Numbered from the stretch's first letter, positions 38,291-47,112 are shown. The stretch is 64,000 nucleotides of DNA from Sphaerisporangium melleum (GCF_014646695.1 NZ_BMNT01000015.1:117019-181018), one strand, 5' to 3'. Notes: generated from the letters alone by a model not told the origin. Numbers and translations are program-made.

Positions 38291-38326
38291 CCTTAGCAGC
38301 GCTAAGCTAACTTAGCGCTGCTAAGG
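38291..38326. promoter_or_regulatory. Perfect 16-bp inverted repeat, TetR operator
   Basis: CCTTAGCAGCGCTAAG (38291-38306), spacer CTAA, then its exact reverse complement (38311-38326). It lies between the divergent hydrolase and TetR genes and touches the TetR ribosome binding site (AAGGTG). A 36-bp perfect palindrome here is a strong TetR-type operator. Confidence 0.85.
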
Positions 38327-38334
38327 TGTCAACG

Positions 38335-39000
38335 ATGGGTGCGAACAGGAAACCGGGGCTGAGCCGGCGGACGCTGGTCGAGACCGGGTTGCGGCTGCTG
38401 GACGAGGTCGGACTGGACGGGGTGACGGTGCGCCGGTTGGCGGCCGAGCTGGGCGTGCAGTCGCCGGCCCTGTACTGGCACGTGCGCACCAAGCAGGAAC
38501 TTCTGGACGCCATGGCCGACGAGATCATCCATGCGGCGGGCATGGGCCCGCCCCGCGACGGCGAGTCCTGGCCGCACTGGCTCGCCCGGCGCGCCCGCGC
38601 CTACCGTGCCTCGCTGCTCGCCCATCGGGACGGCGCCCGCCTGGTCGCCACCGCGCGCGGCCTCGATCCGAGGACCGTCGGGCTCTTCGAGCAGGAGCTG
38701 GCCGCCATGGTCGGTCTGGGCTTCACTCCGGTGCTCGCCCTGCACACCATCACGGCGGTGAGCCACTACGTCACCGGCTTCGTCCTGCAGGAGCAGGGCG
38801 AACGCGAGCAGGCGGCGCGGCGGACGCCGAAGGAGTTCGGCGATTCGGCCGAACCGGATCTCCCGGTGACCCTGCTCGCCGCCATCCGCGAGGGGGGCGG
38901 CCCGGCGGGCGAGCGCGCCTTCGAGCACGGCCTGCGCGTGCTCATCGACGGCACCGCCGCCGCCCTGGCCCGCCGGGCGGACGGCGACCACCCGTCTTGA
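38335..39000 (+). CDS. TetR/AcrR-family transcriptional regulator
   Basis: A 221-residue repressor with N-terminal HTH: SRRTLVETGLRLLDEVGLDGVTVRRLAAELGVQSPALYWHVRTKQELLDAM. The C-terminal domain resembles TetR-type ligand domains (VGLFEQELAAMVGLGFTPVLALHTI...). The ATG at 38335 has AAGG six bases upstream; a GTG at 38326 is inside the operator. It probably controls itself and the hydrolase through the inverted repeat. Confidence 0.93.
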   Translation: MGANRKPGLSRRTLVETGLRLLDEVGLDGVTVRRLAAELGVQSPALYWHVRTKQELLDAMADEIIHAAGMGPPRDGESWPHWLARRARAYRASLLAHRDGARLVATARGLDPRTVGLFEQELAAMVGLGFTPVLALHTITAVSHYVTGFVLQEQGEREQAARRTPKEFGDSAEPDLPVTLLAAIREGGGPAGERAFEHGLRVLIDGTAAALARRADGDHPS

Positions 39001-39031
39001 CCTGGCTCACCAATCCGACAGGAGGATGCCC

Positions 39032-39346
39032 GTGTCCGATCCCGCTTCCCTGGCCGAGGTCCGTTCCCGGATCGACGCGCTCGATGGCGAGCTGGTCCGC
39101 CTCCTCGCGGACCGGCAGGCGCTGGTCCGCCGGGCGGCCGCGTTCAAGGCGGACGAGCAGGCCGTGCGCGCGCCCGGCCGCGTGGAGCAGGTCGTCGAGG
39201 CGGCCCGGGCCCGTGCCGCCGGCGCCGGCCTGTCCCCGGAGGTGGCCGAGGCCGTGTGGCGTGCCATGATCGCCGCCTTCATCGACCTCGAACTGGCCGA
39301 GCACAAGGCGGGGACGGCGGAACCCCGGCCCGGGAACCGGCACTGA
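39032..39346 (+). CDS. Chorismate mutase-like protein (AroQ type)
   Basis: A 104-residue all-helical protein: VRSRIDALDGELVRLLADRQALVRRAAAFKA, then VEQVVEAARARAAGAGLSPEVAEAVWRAMIAAFIDLE. The arginines and the 'R..LV..aa.fK' pattern match AroQ-type chorismate mutases, which convert chorismate to prephenate; small stand-alone forms also act in secondary metabolism. The GTG at 39032 is chosen because AGGAGG sits 6 nt upstream, while the ATG at 39026 touches the Shine-Dalgarno sequence. Confidence 0.82.
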   Translation: MSDPASLAEVRSRIDALDGELVRLLADRQALVRRAAAFKADEQAVRAPGRVEQVVEAARARAAGAGLSPEVAEAVWRAMIAAFIDLELAEHKAGTAEPRPGNRH

Positions 39347-39440
39347 CCTTCCGTGTGTCGCGCATCACATCGGTCCCATGTCACGTCCGGCGCGCCTGCT
39401 CCCATCTCCTGGTCGTCAGCACGTGACCTAGGAGGACGAA

Positions 39441-40637
39441 ATGATGAGGACACGGCAGGAGAGCGCGCACCACGTGGTGATCCTGGGGGCGGGGTACGCG
39501 GGCATGGCCGCGGCCATCCAGCTCGCGGCCCGGGCCAAGCGGCGCGCAGGGGTACAGGTGACCGTGGTGAACGCGCAGGAGCGGTTCACCGAGCGCATGC
39601 GGCTGCACATGGCGGCGACGGGGCAGCGGCTCGCCGAGCTGAGCATTCCGGAACTGCTGGAGGGCACGGGCGCGCGGTTCGTGCGCGGCTGGGTGACGGC
39701 GGTGGACGCGGACGCGAAGACCGTGCGGATCGACGATGACCGGGTGCTGCGCTACGACACGCTGGTGTACGGGCTGGGCAGCGTGGCCGACACGTCGCGG
39801 GTGCCGGGGGTCGAGGAGCACGCGTACACCCTGAGCGGCGCCCAGGAGGCCGAGCTGCTGGCCGACCGCCTGGCGCGGCTCGATGGCGGCACGGTGGTGG
39901 TCGCGGGCAGCGGGCTGACCGGCATCGAGTCGGCCGCGGAGATCGCCGAGCGGTATCCGCGGTCGAACGTCGTGCTGCTGGGCCGGGCCGAGCCAGGTGC
40001 GGCCATGAATCCCAGGGCCAAGGCGTACGTGCACGCCGCGCTCGACCGGCTCGGCGTGCAGGTGCGCTCCGGGGTCGAGGTGGTGAAGGTGCTGCCCGGC
40101 GCGGTCGAACTGGCAGGCGGGGAGACCATCGCCGCCGATGCGGTCCTGTGGACGAGCGGCACGAGGGTGTCGCCGCTGGCGGCCGCCGCCGGGCTGGCCG
40201 TCGACGAGCGCGGACTCGTCATCACCGACGCGGCGCTGCGATCGGTGTCCCACCCCGAGGTGTACGCGATCGGCGACGCCGCGGCGATCCGCCAGGGCTA
40301 CGGCATCATGCACGGCACCTGTCAGGGCGGCATGCCGACCGGAGTGCACGCCGCGCTGTCGATCGACCGGTCGCTCAGCGGCAGGCGGCCCAAGCCGTTC
40401 CGCTTCGGTTACTACCACACGCCGGTGAGCCTGGGGCGTGGTGACGCCGTGGTGCAGTTCACCCGCCCCGATGACACTCCGCGCCGGGTCCGCCTCACCG
40501 GCCGCCTGGCCGTCCGATACAAGGAGACGGTGACCGCCTCGCCTTGGCCGACGTACGGCCGGATGAAGAAGATGCCCGCCTCGGGCGCGTTCTGGCCCCG
40601 TGGGGGCCGCTTCACCAAGATCCGGGACGGCCGGTGA
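39441..40637 (+). CDS. NAD(P)/FAD-dependent oxidoreductase (type II NADH dehydrogenase-like)
   Basis: A 398-residue flavoenzyme: FAD-binding HHVVILGAGYAGMAAAIQLA, NAD(P) site VVVAGSGLTGIESAAEIAERYP, and FAD-site GDAAAIRQGYGIMHGTC. The arrangement is that of NDH-2/ferredoxin reductase-like enzymes. TAGGAGG precedes ATG 39441. Its stop overlaps the ECF41 sigma gene (GTGA), consistent with oxidoreductases that accompany ECF41 factors. Substrate unknown. Confidence 0.9.
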   Translation: MMRTRQESAHHVVILGAGYAGMAAAIQLAARAKRRAGVQVTVVNAQERFTERMRLHMAATGQRLAELSIPELLEGTGARFVRGWVTAVDADAKTVRIDDDRVLRYDTLVYGLGSVADTSRVPGVEEHAYTLSGAQEAELLADRLARLDGGTVVVAGSGLTGIESAAEIAERYPRSNVVLLGRAEPGAAMNPRAKAYVHAALDRLGVQVRSGVEVVKVLPGAVELAGGETIAADAVLWTSGTRVSPLAAAAGLAVDERGLVITDAALRSVSHPEVYAIGDAAAIRQGYGIMHGTCQGGMPTGVHAALSIDRSLSGRRPKPFRFGYYHTPVSLGRGDAVVQFTRPDDTPRRVRLTGRLAVRYKETVTASPWPTYGRMKKMPASGAFWPRGGRFTKIRDGR

Positions 40638-41554
40638 CCGGCGTGTCCGCCACTCCTGACCGGCAGGTCTTCCATGAGCACCGCAACCTGTTGTTCTCCG
40701 TGGCCTATCGTCTCCTCGGCACCGCGGCCGACGCCGAGGACGTGGTCCAGGACGCCTGGATCAAGTGGTCCGCCGCGGATCGCTCGCAGGTGGCCGACCC
40801 TAAGGCGTATCTGACGCGGATCGTCTCGAACCTGGCGCTGGAACTGCTGCGGTCCACCCGGTACAAGCGGGAGACCTATGTGGGGCCGTGGCTGCCGGAG
40901 CCCATCCTCACCGGCGGGGACGCCTCCACGATCGTCACGGACGCCGAGTCGGTGTCGATGGCCATGCTGGTGGTGCTCGAGACGCTCAGCCCGCTCGAAC
41001 GCGCGGTGTTCGTGCTGAAGGAGGTCTTCGACTTCAGCCATGCCGAGATCGCCGAAGCGGTGGAGCGCTCGGAAGCCGCGGTGCGGCAGGCCGCGCACCG
41101 AGCCCGCGAGCACGTGCGGGCCCGGCGGCCGCGCTTCGCCGCCGACCGGTCTGCGCAGCGCGAGGCCGCCGAGCGGTTCTTCTCCGCCGCGACCGGCGGG
41201 GACGTCAACGCCCTGATGGAACTGCTCTCCCCGGAGGTCACCCTGTGGACCGACGGCGGCGGCAGGGTCCGTCAGGCCCTGCGCCCGGTCGTGGGCGCGG
41301 TCACGGTGGCCGCCTGGTTCGCCGCCATCGGCACCGTCACCTACCAGGGCGTCGAGCCCGCCGACCTGGAAGCCGAACTGGTCGAGATCAACGGCGGGCC
41401 GGGCATCGTGTTCAGCGGACCGGGACGCGTGATCGCGACCCTCACCTTCGACTTCGACGCCGACGGCCGCATCACCACCATCCACAACGTGGCCAACCCG
41501 GACAAACTCCAGGCCGTCGCCGAGGGCACCGCCTACGGCATCGGGACGCGGTGA
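40634..41554 (+). CDS. ECF41-type RNA polymerase sigma factor with C-terminal SnoaL-like domain
   Basis: A 306-residue extracytoplasmic function sigma factor. Region 2 is about 15-85 (FSVAYRLLGTAADAEDVVQDAWIKW); the linker contains WLPEP; region 4 is about 135-185 (SPLERAVFVLKEVFDFSHAEIAEAVERSEAAVRQ). The C-terminal SnoaL/NTF2-like domain carries DGGG (ECF41's DGGGK-like motif), which modulates activity without an anti-sigma factor. The start GTG 40634 overlaps the oxidoreductase stop. It matches SigJ-type proteins. Confidence 0.92.
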   Translation: MTGVSATPDRQVFHEHRNLLFSVAYRLLGTAADAEDVVQDAWIKWSAADRSQVADPKAYLTRIVSNLALELLRSTRYKRETYVGPWLPEPILTGGDASTIVTDAESVSMAMLVVLETLSPLERAVFVLKEVFDFSHAEIAEAVERSEAAVRQAAHRAREHVRARRPRFAADRSAQREAAERFFSAATGGDVNALMELLSPEVTLWTDGGGRVRQALRPVVGAVTVAAWFAAIGTVTYQGVEPADLEAELVEINGGPGIVFSGPGRVIATLTFDFDADGRITTIHNVANPDKLQAVAEGTAYGIGTR

Positions 41555-41708
41555 GCGCCGTCACCGCCGGGAGCCCGTCCGGCATGAAACCCGCGCGCCG
41601 GAAAAATTGCGGCCGGTGATGTAGAAACGGGCGCCTGCTCGTTCGACGTACAGATGAGAAGGCCGCCCGGCAGGGTGATCGGGCGGCGCGCATCTGAGGA
41701 GGAAGCAC

Positions 41709-42092
41709 ATGAAGGTCATGGTCGTGATCAAGGTCAACGGCGCGGACGAGGGCAAGGTCATGCCGACGCCGGAGATGATGGCCCTGATGGAGGCCTACAA
41801 CGACAAGCTGATCAAGGCGGGGGTCATGCTCGACGGCGGTGGCCTCAAGCCGAGCGCCGAGGGGGCGCAGGTCGTCTTCGAGGGTGGCACGACCTCGGTC
41901 GTCGACGGCCCGTTCACCGAGTCCAAGGAGATCATCGCCGGCTACTGGGTCTGGCAGGTCAGCTCCCTGGAAGAGGCGATCGAGTGGGCGCGGCAGTGCC
42001 CCAGCGACCCCGACAGTGGGATGCGGGAGGTCCTGGAAGTGCGCCCGTACTACGAGGATGCGGACTTCGAGGTCGCGAGCGCGCAGGGCTGA
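41709..42092 (+). CDS. YciI/DGPF-domain protein
   Basis: A 127-residue protein of the YCII superfamily. Its VVDGPFTESKEIIAGYWVWQV contains the DGPF motif that names the family, and the ferredoxin-like fold runs through the EALARE-type helix. These proteins are regularly encoded with ECF42 sigma factors, and one follows 31 bp downstream. Its biochemical role is unknown. The AGGAGGAAG ribosome binding site supports ATG 41709. Confidence 0.9.
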   Translation: MKVMVVIKVNGADEGKVMPTPEMMALMEAYNDKLIKAGVMLDGGGLKPSAEGAQVVFEGGTTSVVDGPFTESKEIIAGYWVWQVSSLEEAIEWARQCPSDPDSGMREVLEVRPYYEDADFEVASAQG

Positions 42093-42123
42093 GGTCGTCG
42101 CTTCGAGTGCGGAGGAAGGTCCC

Positions 42124-43368
42124 ATGGACGTGCGGCGCACGATCGAGGCGGTGTGGCGGATGGAGTCCGGGCCCCTGGTGGCTCACCTGGCCCGGGTGCT
42201 CCAGGACGTCGGGCTCGCCGAGGAGATCGCCCAGGAGGCGTTCGCCGGCGCCGTCGAACAGTGGCCGCGCGAGGGCGTCCCGCGCAATCCCGGCGCCTGG
42301 CTGACCACCACCGCCAAGCGCCGGGCGATCGACCTGATCAGGCGCGAGCGCATGCGGGACGAGAAGTACGCCCGGTTCGCCGCCGACCTCCTCGCCCCCG
42401 GGGCGGAGTCCGGCGGCGCGCGGGACGCGGAACTGCTGTCGCTGATCTTCGTCGCCTGCCACCCCGTCCTGTCCCGGGAGTCACGCGCGGCGCTGGCGCT
42501 GCGCCTGGTCGGCGGGCTCAGCACCGAGGAGATCGCCCGTGCGTTCCTGGTGCCCACCGGCACCATGGCACAGCGCATCACCCGGGCCAAGCGCACCCTG
42601 GCCGAGGCGCAGGTGCCGTTCGAGGTGCCCGGCGACGAGGAACTGCCCGTACGGCTGTCCGCCGTGCTGGAGGTCGTCTACCTCATCTTCAACGAGGGGT
42701 ACGCGGGCACGTCCGGCGAGGCGTGGATCCGGCGGGACCTCGCGGAGGAGGCCATGCGCCTCGGCCGCATCCTGGCCGGCCTGATGCCCCGCGAGCCCGA
42801 GGTGCACGGGCTCGCGGCGCTGATGGAGCTCCAGGCATCCCGCTTCCGGGCCCGCACCGGCCCGGACGGGACGGCCGTGCTGCTCCAGGACCAGGACCGC
42901 TCACGCTGGGATCGCACGCTCATCACGCATGGACTGGCCTCCCTCGCGCAGGCGAGGAGAGCGGGCAGGCCGCTGGGTCCGTACACCGTGCAGGCGGCCA
43001 TCGCCGCCTGCCACGCCCGCGCCCGCCGGTTCGAGGACACCGACTGGGAGGCCATCGTCGCGCTGTACGACGCCCTCGCCCAGCTCGCGCCCTCGCCCGT
43101 CGTGGAACTCAACCGCGCGGTCGCGGTGCTGCACGCGGACGGCCCGGAAGCGGCGCTGAAGACGCTCGACGCCATCGGCGAGGACCCGCGGATGGCCCGC
43201 TACCACCTGCTCGGCGCCGTACGCGGCGACGTCCTGCTACGCCTGGGCCGGCACGCCGAGGCCGCGGCGGAGCTTCAGCGCGCGGCCGACCTGGCCCCGA
43301 CGGCCCGCGAACGCCTGCTCCTCAACGAACGAGCCGCCGCCGCGACCCCACCGACCCCCGCCGGCTGA
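42124..43368 (+). CDS. ECF42-type RNA polymerase sigma factor with C-terminal TPR-like extension
   Basis: A 414-residue sigma factor. Regions 2 (IEAVWRMESGPLVAHLARVLQD to PGAWLTTTAKRRAID) and 4 (LSRESRAALALRLVGGLSTEEIARAFLVPTGTMAQRI) occupy the first 190 residues. The rest is the ~200-residue helical extension of ECF42 (IFNEGYAGTSGE..., AAIAACHARARRFEDTDW..., VVELNRAVAVLHADGPEAAL). ECF42 factors act without anti-sigma and pair with DGPF proteins, as here. A GGAGGAAGG sequence precedes ATG 42124. Confidence 0.93.
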   Translation: MDVRRTIEAVWRMESGPLVAHLARVLQDVGLAEEIAQEAFAGAVEQWPREGVPRNPGAWLTTTAKRRAIDLIRRERMRDEKYARFAADLLAPGAESGGARDAELLSLIFVACHPVLSRESRAALALRLVGGLSTEEIARAFLVPTGTMAQRITRAKRTLAEAQVPFEVPGDEELPVRLSAVLEVVYLIFNEGYAGTSGEAWIRRDLAEEAMRLGRILAGLMPREPEVHGLAALMELQASRFRARTGPDGTAVLLQDQDRSRWDRTLITHGLASLAQARRAGRPLGPYTVQAAIAACHARARRFEDTDWEAIVALYDALAQLAPSPVVELNRAVAVLHADGPEAALKTLDAIGEDPRMARYHLLGAVRGDVLLRLGRHAEAAAELQRAADLAPTARERLLLNERAAAATPPTPAG

Positions 43369-43479
43369 CCGGCGGTCGGTGCTGAACCTCTCCCAGGGAA
43401 TGACGCGGTACGCAGGATGGCGCGGGTCTCTGGTCACCGTGGACGCGACCGGCCCTGTACGTGGCGATCTTCCGCTGTC

Positions 43480-44352
43480 TCAGCGTGTGGCGGGGGTGGC
43501 CCGGGTCGTGGCCCGGTGGTCGGCTGCGACGGTGGTGGCGGTCTGGACGAAGGAGGCCACCTCGCGGGAGCGGCTGTGCTCGGGCCAGGCGACCACCAGC
43601 GTGGTGGGGGTCGCGTCCACGACCGGGACGCAGGTGAGCTCCTCGCGCAGGTGGCCGCGGACCGACTCCGGCAGGACGGCGATCATCCGGTCCAGGGCGA
43701 TGAGCTGCATGAGCTGGCCGCCGTCCTCCGGCACCGGGCCGCTGCCGGACTCCGCACGCCGGGGCCACCGCGGCAGGGTCTCGCCCGCCAGGTCCGCCAT
43801 GGACACCGCGCCCAGCCCGGCCAGGCGGTGCCACTGCGGCACCACGGCCACCTGGTCTTCGACCAGGAGCTCCTCGACGGCCAGCCCGCTGAAGTCCTCG
43901 TAGGGGGCGTGCATCAACGCGACGTCGGCGCGCCCGTCGCGCAGCATGGCCCCACGTTCGCGGAAGCTGCACACCACCTCCACCTCCGGCGCGCCGGGAC
44001 GCGCCGCGTACGCGTTCAGGACGGCCGGCAGCAGGCCGCCGTCGGCGGACGGTTTCATGGCCAGGACCAGGCGCGGGTCGGAATGCCCGGCCCGCTGGGT
44101 GCGCCGGGCCGCGGCCACGACGGCGTCGAGCGCGGCCCGCGCCTCACGCAGCAGCACCTCGCCGGCCGGGGTGAGGGTCACGATGCGGCTGGTGCGGTCG
44201 AGCAACGTCACTCCGAGCCGGCGTTCCAGTTGCTTGATCGCCCGGGACAGTGGTGGCTGGGCCATGCCGAGGCGCTGTGCCGCCCGGCCGAAATGCAGCT
44301 CCTCGGCCACGGCCACGAAGTACGCGAGCTGGCGCGTCTCCAGGGTGTCCAT
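43480..44352 (-). CDS. LysR-family transcriptional regulator
   Basis: A 290-residue regulator. The HTH at the N-terminus reads LETRQLAYFVAVAEELHFGRAAQRLGMAQPPLSRAIKQLE. The C-terminal effector domain is the periplasmic-binding-like type (LVLAMKPSADGGLLPAVLNAY..., DVALMHAPYED). A GGAGGT motif lies just before ATG 44352. It is divergent from an SDR gene; the intergenic region would be its binding site. The effector is unknown. Confidence 0.92.
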   Translation of the reverse strand: MDTLETRQLAYFVAVAEELHFGRAAQRLGMAQPPLSRAIKQLERRLGVTLLDRTSRIVTLTPAGEVLLREARAALDAVVAAARRTQRAGHSDPRLVLAMKPSADGGLLPAVLNAYAARPGAPEVEVVCSFRERGAMLRDGRADVALMHAPYEDFSGLAVEELLVEDQVAVVPQWHRLAGLGAVSMADLAGETLPRWPRRAESGSGPVPEDGGQLMQLIALDRMIAVLPESVRGHLREELTCVPVVDATPTTLVVAWPEHSRSREVASFVQTATTVAADHRATTRATPATR

Positions 44353-44422
44353 ACCTCCAGGGTATTGACCGCGACCCGATCGGTCTTGGCCTCCCGCCGT
44401 ACGCCGGTGGTGGGCTTGGGAC

Positions 44423-45292
44423 ATGAGCGAAGCCAACACGGGAAACGAACGACCGCACGTGACCGGCGATGCCGTGGTGGATGACGGCACGGCCTCGGGC
44501 ACAGGTACGGCCGTCGCGGGCGGGGGCGAGGTGAGCGAGTCAGGTGTCGCCCTGGTGACCGGAGCCAACAAGGGGATCGGCTTCGAGGTCGCCAAGCAAC
44601 TCGCCGAACGCGGGTTCACCGTCCTGCTCGCCGCGCGGGACCCGCGCCAGGGCGCCGACGCGGCCGCCGTGCTGAAGGAGGCCGGCCTGGACGTGCAGCC
44701 GGTGGTCCTCGACGTCACCGATCCGGTCACCATCGAGGCCGCCGCGGAGCTGGTCGCCCGGCAGGCCGGCCGTCTGGACGTCCTGGTGAACAACGCCGGC
44801 ATCTCCGGCGGCTTCGGCAACGCGCCGAGCCAGGCCGACCTGGACGTCGTCCGGGAGGTCTTCGAGACCAACCTGTTCGGCGTCATCCGGGTCACCAACG
44901 CCATGCTGCCGCTGCTCAGGCGGTCACGTGCGGGCCGCATCGTGAATCTCTCCAGCGGCACGGCATCCCTGGCCGACATGGCCGACCCCGGCCACCACTT
45001 CGCGCACATGCCGCCCTCGGCCGCCTACCCGGTGTCCAAGACGGCGCTCAACATGCTGACCGTGCAGTACGCCAAGGAACTCCGCCCGGAGGGCATCCTG
45101 GTCAACGCCGCCGCCCCAGGTGCCTGCGCCACCGACTTCATCGCCGGCTTCGACCTCGCCATGGGAGGAGGCCGCCCGCCGATCAGCCGCACGGCGGCGC
45201 AGGGCGCGGCGATCGTGGTCCACCTGGCCACCCTGCCCGACGACGGCCCCACCGGCGCCTACCTCCACGACGACGGCCCCGTCCGCTGGTAG
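44423..45292 (+). CDS. Short-chain dehydrogenase/reductase
   Basis: A 289-residue SDR: the cofactor site TGANKGIGFEVAK, NNAGIS, catalytic YPVSKTALN. A low-complexity ~36-residue N-terminal segment precedes the Rossmann fold. A GTG at 44531 would begin closer to the normal SDR start and may be the real one. The 70-bp gap to LysR suggests co-regulation. It ends before a hairpin near 45378. Substrate unknown. Confidence 0.87.
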   Translation: MSEANTGNERPHVTGDAVVDDGTASGTGTAVAGGGEVSESGVALVTGANKGIGFEVAKQLAERGFTVLLAARDPRQGADAAAVLKEAGLDVQPVVLDVTDPVTIEAAAELVARQAGRLDVLVNNAGISGGFGNAPSQADLDVVREVFETNLFGVIRVTNAMLPLLRRSRAGRIVNLSSGTASLADMADPGHHFAHMPPSAAYPVSKTALNMLTVQYAKELRPEGILVNAAAPGACATDFIAGFDLAMGGGRPPISRTAAQGAAIVVHLATLPDDGPTGAYLHDDGPVRW

Positions 45293-45377
45293 AGGCCACC
45301 TCCACTCGCCCGGCCGGTACGTACGGCTGTCGCGGCGGGAGAACTGTGTCGCACCGGCATGCAGGCCGAAATGAAAA

Positions 45378-45410
45378 AGAGGGGCAGTGGCCTTCCGGCG
45401 GTGCCCCTCT
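45378..45410. terminator. Hairpin downstream of the SDR gene
   Basis: AGAGGGGCA (45378-45386) and TGCCCCTCT (45402-45410) form a 9-bp stem with a 15-nt loop. The run of A's before it reads as a T-tract on the minus strand; on the plus strand it has no T-run but is placed correctly to end the SDR transcript. Confidence 0.6.
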
Positions 45411-45449
45411 AAGTCTGCGATCAGCCTAACACGTCCGTCGCGGACCGGC

Positions 45450-45464
45450 TACGGTACTTACCGT
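45450..45464. promoter_or_regulatory. Palindrome over a leaderless promoter of the HEPN-like gene
   Basis: ACGGTA-CT-TACCGT (45451-45464) is a 14-bp inverted repeat ending on the GTG start. The -10 candidate TACGGT (45450-45455) lies 7 nt before the GTG. The palindrome would place any bound repressor on the transcription start and start codon. Confidence 0.4.
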
Positions 45465-47112
45465 GTTCGGGTCATCACACTTCGCATCTAACGAGCCTTA
45501 TGCTCGCCATGCTCTTGCTCGCATGATCGACTTTTTCAAAGATGAGGGCACACCGTGGGCGCGGCGGCTATGGGACGTCGGCTCGCTGCTCGCGCTCGAT
45601 GAGCTATGGGAGGCGGGAACGTGGCAGGCTCACGGGGTCCTCTCGCCGGCCGCGTGCGACTGGCAGCGTGCCGAACTCCGCACGATGATCGGGCCGGACC
45701 GCGGGCTCGGGGAACGTGAGCTGCGACAAGAGATCAATGTCCTGCTCGCGAGACCGCTCCCCGACCCGAGTCCCGCTCGCAGGCGCCTACGGGAGATCAT
45801 CGACCACGCCTACCAGGGCTACCTGGAGCGTTGGACGGCTGCGGTGCTCTCGCCTGACCGTCCCGGCCCGGAGCGGTTCTCCCGCACCGTCGCCGCACAC
45901 CTGCTCGATCTCGGGTACAGCAAGAATCACCTTCTGGCCTGGGCTCGGGACCTTTATTCCGGTCATGCGGAGACCCGTGACATCGCCGAGGGTGCGGCAG
46001 TGCTGGCCCGAGGCGAACCCAGGTCATTCGAAGTGCTGGTCGCCCTGTCCGGAGTGCCGCACCGCACGCTCGCAGAGCCGCTGGCGACCTGGCTGCCGAA
46101 GGAACAGGTGATGGAATGGTTGCGCAAATACGCACATGACACCACGGGCGTCCGGCCAGGAGGCGGCTTCCTGTACCGCCTTGCGGCGCTGGACGTGCAT
46201 GGAGCGGCCGAGCAGGCTCGGCAGATGATCGAGCGTATGGTGGCTCGCTCGTCATATCTGCGGCATCACCGGGGAGGGATAACCCCGTTGCCGTACATCT
46301 GGATCGCCGGGCACGCAGAACCTATTGCCTCGAACCCACCGGCCCGAGGTGCCGATGTGGTGTCCCTCGTCAACGAGGGACATCTCTATGCCATCGAAGG
46401 CACGCGCAGCCGGATCGACGAGGCGCTCGAACTGGCGGCGCCGATCAACCAGGGGCCGCTCGGGCCGGCCGTGGCGGGGGCCTGGGCCGCCATCGAGGCG
46501 TTGCTCTCGCATCCGGACGACCCGCCGGAGGCCGAACGGTCGGGCAAGGCGGTCGCCGCCGATCGGCTTGCGGTGATCATCGCCTGCTCGTGGCCCAGGG
46601 CCGAGTTGACGGCGCTCGCGCACCATCACAGGCCACGGCAGCCGGACGATCTCGCACGTCGCATCGCCGACTGCGGGACCAATCGCGAGCGGGCCCGCTG
46701 CGTCGCCGAGGCGCTTCGCGCCTCCGGGCCCTCGGTCCTTGACTTCTCCGGCGCGCGCAGCAAGTACAGCGACGCGCCCGCCGCGCAGCGGATGGCCGCG
46801 CTGATGGCCGATCCGCGCCGGGTGCTGGGTGAGGTGATGAGCACCTACCGGGTGGCGCTGCGCCGGCTCTACCGGACGCGCAACATCGTCCTGCACGGGG
46901 GAGCCATGCGAGGCGTGGCGCTGGAGGCTTCTCTGCGCACCGCCGCGCCGCTGGTGGGAGCGGGCCTGGACCGCATCGTGCATGCCGACCAGGTGGAGGG
47001 GCTGGCTCCGCTCGATCTGGCGGCGCGGGCGGAGGTGGCCCCCAGCCTGGTGGGCGGGGAGACCGGGCTGTGCGTCGTCGATCTGCTGGAGCCGCGCATC
47101 GGTGTTCGGTGA
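45463..47112 (+). CDS. Large hypothetical protein with C-terminal HEPN-like RNase motif
   Basis: A 549-residue soluble, helix-rich protein. Near the C-terminus the sequence YRTRNIVLHGG contains R473-N474-x3-H478, the Rx4-6H motif of HEPN RNases, in the context typical of the RNxxxHGG type. The rest (residues 1-440) has no family I recognise; an N-terminal domain of about 150 residues includes YARHALARMIDFFKDEG. HEPN proteins of this size often act in defence or toxin systems. It begins with a GTG at a palindrome, appears leaderless, and has no partner gene. Function not assigned. Confidence 0.65.
   Translation: MFGSSHFASNEPYARHALARMIDFFKDEGTPWARRLWDVGSLLALDELWEAGTWQAHGVLSPAACDWQRAELRTMIGPDRGLGERELRQEINVLLARPLPDPSPARRRLREIIDHAYQGYLERWTAAVLSPDRPGPERFSRTVAAHLLDLGYSKNHLLAWARDLYSGHAETRDIAEGAAVLARGEPRSFEVLVALSGVPHRTLAEPLATWLPKEQVMEWLRKYAHDTTGVRPGGGFLYRLAALDVHGAAEQARQMIERMVARSSYLRHHRGGITPLPYIWIAGHAEPIASNPPARGADVVSLVNEGHLYAIEGTRSRIDEALELAAPINQGPLGPAVAGAWAAIEALLSHPDDPPEAERSGKAVAADRLAVIIACSWPRAELTALAHHHRPRQPDDLARRIADCGTNRERARCVAEALRASGPSVLDFSGARSKYSDAPAAQRMAALMADPRRVLGEVMSTYRVALRRLYRTRNIVLHGGAMRGVALEASLRTAAPLVGAGLDRIVHADQVEGLAPLDLAARAEVAPSLVGGETGLCVVDLLEPRIGVR

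Noticed and set aside
39026-39031. ATG 39026 as the chorismate-mutase start
   Set aside because: It touches the AGGAGG Shine-Dalgarno; GTG 39032 has the correct spacing.
41620-41647. TGTAGA ... TTCGAC as an ECF42-type promoter before the DGPF gene
   Set aside because: It loosely resembles an ECF-type -35/-10 pair, but I cannot recall the ECF42 consensus well enough and the -10 part is weak.
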